DNA of 64,000 bases from Enoplolaimus lenunculus (lineage: Eukaryota; Nematoda; Enoplea; Enoplida; Thoracostomopsidae), in assembly GCA_030248215.1 (NCBI GenBank), contig JASANG010003549.1, forward strand, positions 18,525-82,524, read 5' to 3'. Below, piece by piece: positions 60,301 through 64,000 of this stretch (positions within the stretch are counted from its first letter, which is position 1; every line of letters begins with the position of its first letter). The notes under the pieces are model-generated. The model did no database searches and had not been told where the DNA came from. It worked only from the letters and a program-made list of their open reading frames with translations. A program made the position numbers and the translations under genes.

Positions 60301-63300
60301 AAGCTGAACACCAACAGAAACAAACATTTTTTTGCATAACTACTGGACTTCATATTCTGAAAACGGCTAAATGAAAGTGGAACCTAGCCTAGCTTGCAAA
60401 ACAAATTAAATCTGACTTATGATGCAAGATAGTAATTAAAACGATAGGCACATGGTTTTAAATGAAAAAATAAAACAACGTCAGTATACTTACGTTCCAA
60501 GCAACGATAACGCTTGCTGTTTTTGTATTGTTTCTTTTAAAGCCATCATTTGCTTAAAAAAAAAACAAAAATATAAATAATAATTCCGAACTGTCAAGTT
60601 TACCTTTACGAAACAGAATTTACTAAGACGTAAAAGAAAACTTTCACCTAATTACAAAATATCTATTTTATTCACCACGATGCAACCGAAATTATACAAT
60701 ACCGGAAGCGGAAAATTAAAAATACCGGAATCGGAGCGGGAAAGCAAAAAATACATGTTACTGAATAACTCATTTTAAAGCTAATTTATCACTATTACTG
60801 GGAAAATAGTTTAATAATTAGTTAATATTAGCGATACGAATACTTGTGCTGCTAACAACAAAGAAATCAACTCAAATCGGGCTTAGCTTCGCAGAAATGA
60901 CTGAGTGCCATTATTGTGAGACACACGATCGTTTTCTGCTTGAATCAAATCTTGAGGACACGGTTCATGCATTTGTCCCAACCGGGGTGTTATATACTTA
61001 TGATGAGACATTGGTTGCTCTTCTATGCACTCGAGGATAATTGAAAAGCGAAATCCCTAGGTAAAACACACTATTTTGAAAGACCTAATTCTGAAACAAA
61101 TGGAGCAGCTGGGAAACGTATGATAAATTATGGAGTATGACACAAATTGAAAGTTTTGGCAGTACGCGCTCAGACAAATTTAGAAAAACAACTTAAAAAT
61201 GAGAAAAATTTTCAACACCGAAAATACCGGTGAAACCATACCTAATTTTTACCGGAATCGGATAATGAAAAATTCCGGATTTTCCTACCGGAACCGGAAT
61301 TCCGGTTGCGCTATGTATAGCCTAATTCAGATTCAATTCTTTCAAATAAAACTTTGACCACATTTAAATACAACCAAAGTCTTATTGTAGGGATGTGCCG
61401 ATGAATCGGCATTGGTAATAATCGCACTTTTCGTGAGTATTGGCATCGGCGCTGCAAAAAAATTGCCGATTCTTAGCCGATACTTTTTGCCCATAAGTCA
61501 GTTAAAATGCTATCGGTTTCATTTCTGGTCACATATATATCAGTGTGTGTGGTCAGAAGAACTGTTACCTCTTTTGCGGTTGTGTTTGAACAAACCGTCA
61601 AAAGGACGATCCCTCCTGCACGTTCTGCGGAGCGGAAGTCGATGATGTAAAACATCTGATTGAAAAGTGCGACGCGCTCGGACCTGCGAAGATGAAGAGC
61701 CAGTTTTTCAATGCGAAAGTTGAACATCTGTTTACCCAGCCGAGAAGAATCTTCGAACTACTGCAACTTAGTGGTCGTCTTGGCGGCCACCGTCAATAGC
61801 GATGCTACGACGGAGGAAACCACAACAACAACAACAAATTAATTGAAAGGAACCGTTCACATAAAATTCTACTCGTTTATGTTGGTTAGGGTTTAAGCCT
61901 CCATATACTGATGTAATGTAGTGTCCTATCTGTTTATTAAGCCTGGTTTACTACAGTTGGAATCGGCATCGACATCAGCATCGGTTCGGCATCAGCAAAA
62001 TTTTAAAATAAAGATCGACATAGGTATCGGCAACAATTTTGGTATCGGCACATCCCTATTATTGACATTTCACACGGACAACTTTTTGCATCTGCAACTT
62101 GCTGCTGACATTCTGTGAAAAGATTTTGAAACATTAACACTTGCAGTTACTATTTGCAGCCTGCAAGTTTCAATGTCAAAATTTACGTGTGAATAATAGA
62201 ACTTAAAACATTGAGACAGCGAGTCCTCATCTTACCTGCTGTTGATGTTGCATTTGCTGTTTCAGCAAAACATGCTTCAAACTTTGATCCATAGCGTATT
62301 TTTTCGCTTTCGTCAGTGACTCTGTCCCAGTTGCATCTATCACGGGCAATCCAATACCTCTCAAAGGCGCTTCCCGACGCGCCCCTATACCGCTTTCAAT
62401 TGCGCCTGACTGATCGTAAACTGGTAAATGCGGCGGTACATAAGGAGTACTTGGGCATGAGGGTGCTAATGACTCTGTAGGCAATCTTTGTTCACGCGGT
62501 TCCTGCTCAGTATCTGACACCGGTCTTTCATCTGTAACTGAATTACTGGATTGTTCTGATTTCACAATGGCAAGAACAGGATGATCACTTGAACTGTCGC
62601 AACTCTCGAGCTGGTTACTGTCTAAATTTGATTCTGCCTTTTCCGGATCACTCTTGACGGTGACAAAATCTTGGCTTGTTTCTATCGATTCCCTCATTTC
62701 AGCAACGTTAGCACTGCCAGCAGTAGAAACACTTTCGGCTTTGCATTTGACTTTAGTGTCTGAGGTAACATCTGCCGTGGTTGTTTGTTGTTCTGTTATA
62801 GCAGCTTTAGTAGTATCTCGCACTGCTGTATCGCAATCAATTCTAAATATTTCATTTAATTATGCAATTGTGCAATGGATAGCAGGGTGCAAAGTGGAAC
62901 TGGATAATACCGGAATCGGAAGAGCAAATTTATACCGGAATTCTAATCGGACTCGGACGAAATTTTTTTTGACGGTACAGATAATTTGTAATGACAAATA
63001 AAATGTTGATTTAGGGTGTCGGTTGACTGGCAACCATTTCCAAAAAGGTCGCGTGAACAAATTGGAAACGGGGACTTTTCTTCATTGTATCTTATTCCGC
63101 GTGTAGCATTGCGCAGAAAAGCATGCACTTTTGTAGTTTCCGAACGGCTGTACACTTGTAACAACAATAACTGATGCTGACCTGGTCAAACCGTTCACCT
63201 CGTACATACACAGGGTGTCAATTAAGGTTCGAATTCGGAAAAATGGTGCGGTACGGATTCGGCAATATATTTTATTAGAAAGTTGCAAAATGACGGTTTT

Positions 63301-63764
63301 GGATTCGGGTTCGACAAATTAGCAATGGGTTCGTTTTTAGCAGATCGTGGATTCGGCGAAGCCCTGCTCGTACGCAAGGTATATTACATACGTATATTAC
63401 CTACGTAGCTAATGCTGTTAGATTGCGTGCCGAATATCATAAAACTGCTTTTTACAAGTGAGACTCTAACATCTTGCTGCGATTCTAACTTATGCAAGCG
63501 AGCGAGAAATTAATATCCGGTCGCACCCTGCCGCAAGCTATGCAAAATGAACGCTATAAAGTATCCAAATGCAAAGTATAAAATGACATACTTAAATGCT
63601 TTGTTATCCGGATCGTTATTTACATTATGATTTGCTGAGCAACTGGCGCCATTGCACAAATCTTTTTCAGGTTGCGATTTTACACCACTGGACTCAACGG
63701 TTGAACAAGAGTTTATTGTAGGAGTCATAAAGAACGACGCAAGCTGTTGTTTACTGTTGCTCAT
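51391..63764 (-). CDS. PUF60: Poly(U)-binding splicing factor PUF60 (half-pint)
   Basis: A nuclear splicing factor that binds pyrimidine tracts with U2AF. Minus-strand coding exons: 63764-63592, 62842-62236, 60552-60494, 60217-60106, 59400-59299, 58799-58588, 57186-57084, 56588-56451, 56075-55631, 55137-54772, 54459-54305, 53917-53728, 51500-51391; all phases agree, giving 923 residues (human 559). After an extended Ser/Thr-rich N-terminus come the conserved [21 protein letters not shown]1 ([20 protein letters not shown]), RRM2 ([23 protein letters not shown]), a long Pro/Gly/Thr-rich linker and the UHM domain ([30 protein letters not shown]). The UHM RxF motif is kept (GRFFAYR), and the tail ends LANDLSA. 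Gene is complete. The first ATG is inferred from frame and phase. Confidence 0.94.
56157..56230 (-). tRNA. tRNA-Thr-like sequence, degenerate, in PUF60 intron 8
   Basis: Read on the minus strand it starts GGCTGCGTAGCTCTCAG, has GGATCGGTAATC at the anticodon (GGT, Thr, by alignment) and ends CCGCATCC. The acceptor pairs at six of seven positions, but the B box is altered (GATACGAACCC). It is a sister of the copy at 11,753-11,823. Confidence 0.45.
59513..59806. mobile_element. hAT-like MITE (ATGTGCCGAT family) in PUF60 intron 4
   Basis: 294 bp with ends TAAAGATGTGCCGAT and ATCAGCACATCCTA, rich in CGGCATCGG words. The flanks CATTCGAC (59,505-59,512) and CAATCGAC (59,807-59,814) are an 8-bp target duplication with one difference. 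It is the uninterrupted member of the family seen again at 61,388. Confidence 0.82.
61388..62057. mobile_element. hAT-like MITE (ATGTGCCGAT family) in PUF60 intron 2, with a nested LINE tail
   Basis: The ends TAGGGATGTGCCGATGAATC and ATCGGCACATCCCTA are inverted. The left 200 bp aligns with 59,513-59,710. The alignment is then broken by about 250 bp of LINE 3' end (61,592-61,840) and resumes with family words. Total length is about 670 bp. Confidence 0.82.
61592..61840 (+). mobile_element. 5'-truncated LINE 3' end nested in a MITE
   Basis: It codes for a typical LINE ORF2 C-terminus: a Cys-rich motif ([19 protein letters not shown], i.e. C-x2-C-x8-H-x4-C), then [15 protein letters not shown] and a stop. 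A short tail of CAA repeats (ACAACAACAACAA) follows, as expected for reverse-transcription priming. It is much shorter than a full element and is not the same copy as the LINE at 960-3,095. Confidence 0.8.
62885..63531. mobile_element. MITE with CAGGGTGCAA ends in PUF60 intron 1, holding a second element
   Basis: The left end CAGGGTGCAAAGTGGAACTGG is homologous to 4,991-5,140; the right end TAATATCCGGTCGCACCCTG is its inverted counterpart. Inside, 63,211-63,366 is bounded by CAGGGTGTCAATT and CGGCGAAGCCCTG and looks like a separate small element with GATTCGG/CGAATTCGG words. Intron 1 of PUF60 (62,843-63,591) consists largely of this composite. Confidence 0.6.
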
Positions 63765-64000
63765 TGTCGCTCAAGTAGAACTATAGTTTAAATCAGTCAG
63801 CCATGAAAAACAAACATAACTACTCTCTAAGAAAGCGAGAAATGTACCTATATAGCAAAGGTATCATAAGCCAAAGGGAATCAGGGGGGTTGGGGGCTCA
63901 TCCACCCCTGGAACAATTTTGCCTCCCCTAGAAGATGTTCAACCTTGCTTGTAAGTCATTGAAAACCTTTAAATGCCCCTCCTAACATATTTTTAGCCTA
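63765..64000. other. Upstream region of PUF60
   Basis: Non-coding as far as can be seen. It should contain the PUF60 5' UTR and promoter (transcribed leftwards), but I see no distinct TATA box or initiator. Confidence 0.4.

Overview
This is a 64-kb stretch of an animal (metazoan) nuclear genome: the genes are split into many small exons with GT-AG introns, the proteins are animal-specific, and the DNA between is moderately AT-rich and packed with short inverted-repeat transposons, LINE pieces and satellites. I cannot fix the phylum; it looks like an invertebrate with compact genes. No CRISPR, operon or prokaryotic feature is present.

Layout. 1-3,360: a 33-bp satellite in two higher-order copies, a decayed LINE, and more 33-bp satellite, all in what appears to be an intron of the next gene. 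3,425-24,092 (+): the C-terminal two thirds of EPG5, the autophagosome-lysosome tethering factor, rebuilt here as 29 exons whose phases agree at every junction except one unsolved gap (4,647-6,808). 24,093-28,450: a partial tetraspanin whose tail runs into a small DNA transposon, a second inverted copy of that transposon, and a repeat with TTAGGC-like words. 28,593-31,349: a very recent 1.38-kb tandem duplication carrying a tRNA-like sequence and an unidentified exon-like ORF. 31,350-33,240: a broken Polinton fossil. 33,250-36,640: diverged direct repeats, a tRNA-like gene, no convincing protein gene. 36,650-40,690: a 4-kb array of a 44-bp satellite that is open in several frames on both strands and so mimics large proteins. 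41,932-46,610 (+): a complete RING1/RNF2 Polycomb E3 ligase gene (8 coding exons). 48,956-49,792 (-): a complete two-exon ribosomal protein L36 gene. 51,391-63,764 (-): a complete 13-exon PUF60 splicing-factor gene with a long N-terminal extension and long linker.

The genes share no pathway: autophagy (EPG5), chromatin (RING1), translation (RPL36) and splicing (PUF60). RING1 ends facing RPL36; RPL36 and PUF60 lie on the same strand. Introns and intergenic DNA hold many inverted-repeat elements, several with clear or near-perfect 8-bp target duplications (hAT-like), one with an internal tRNA-like core, and one hosting a nested LINE tail. Identifications rest on recognising protein families by eye; no database search was possible.
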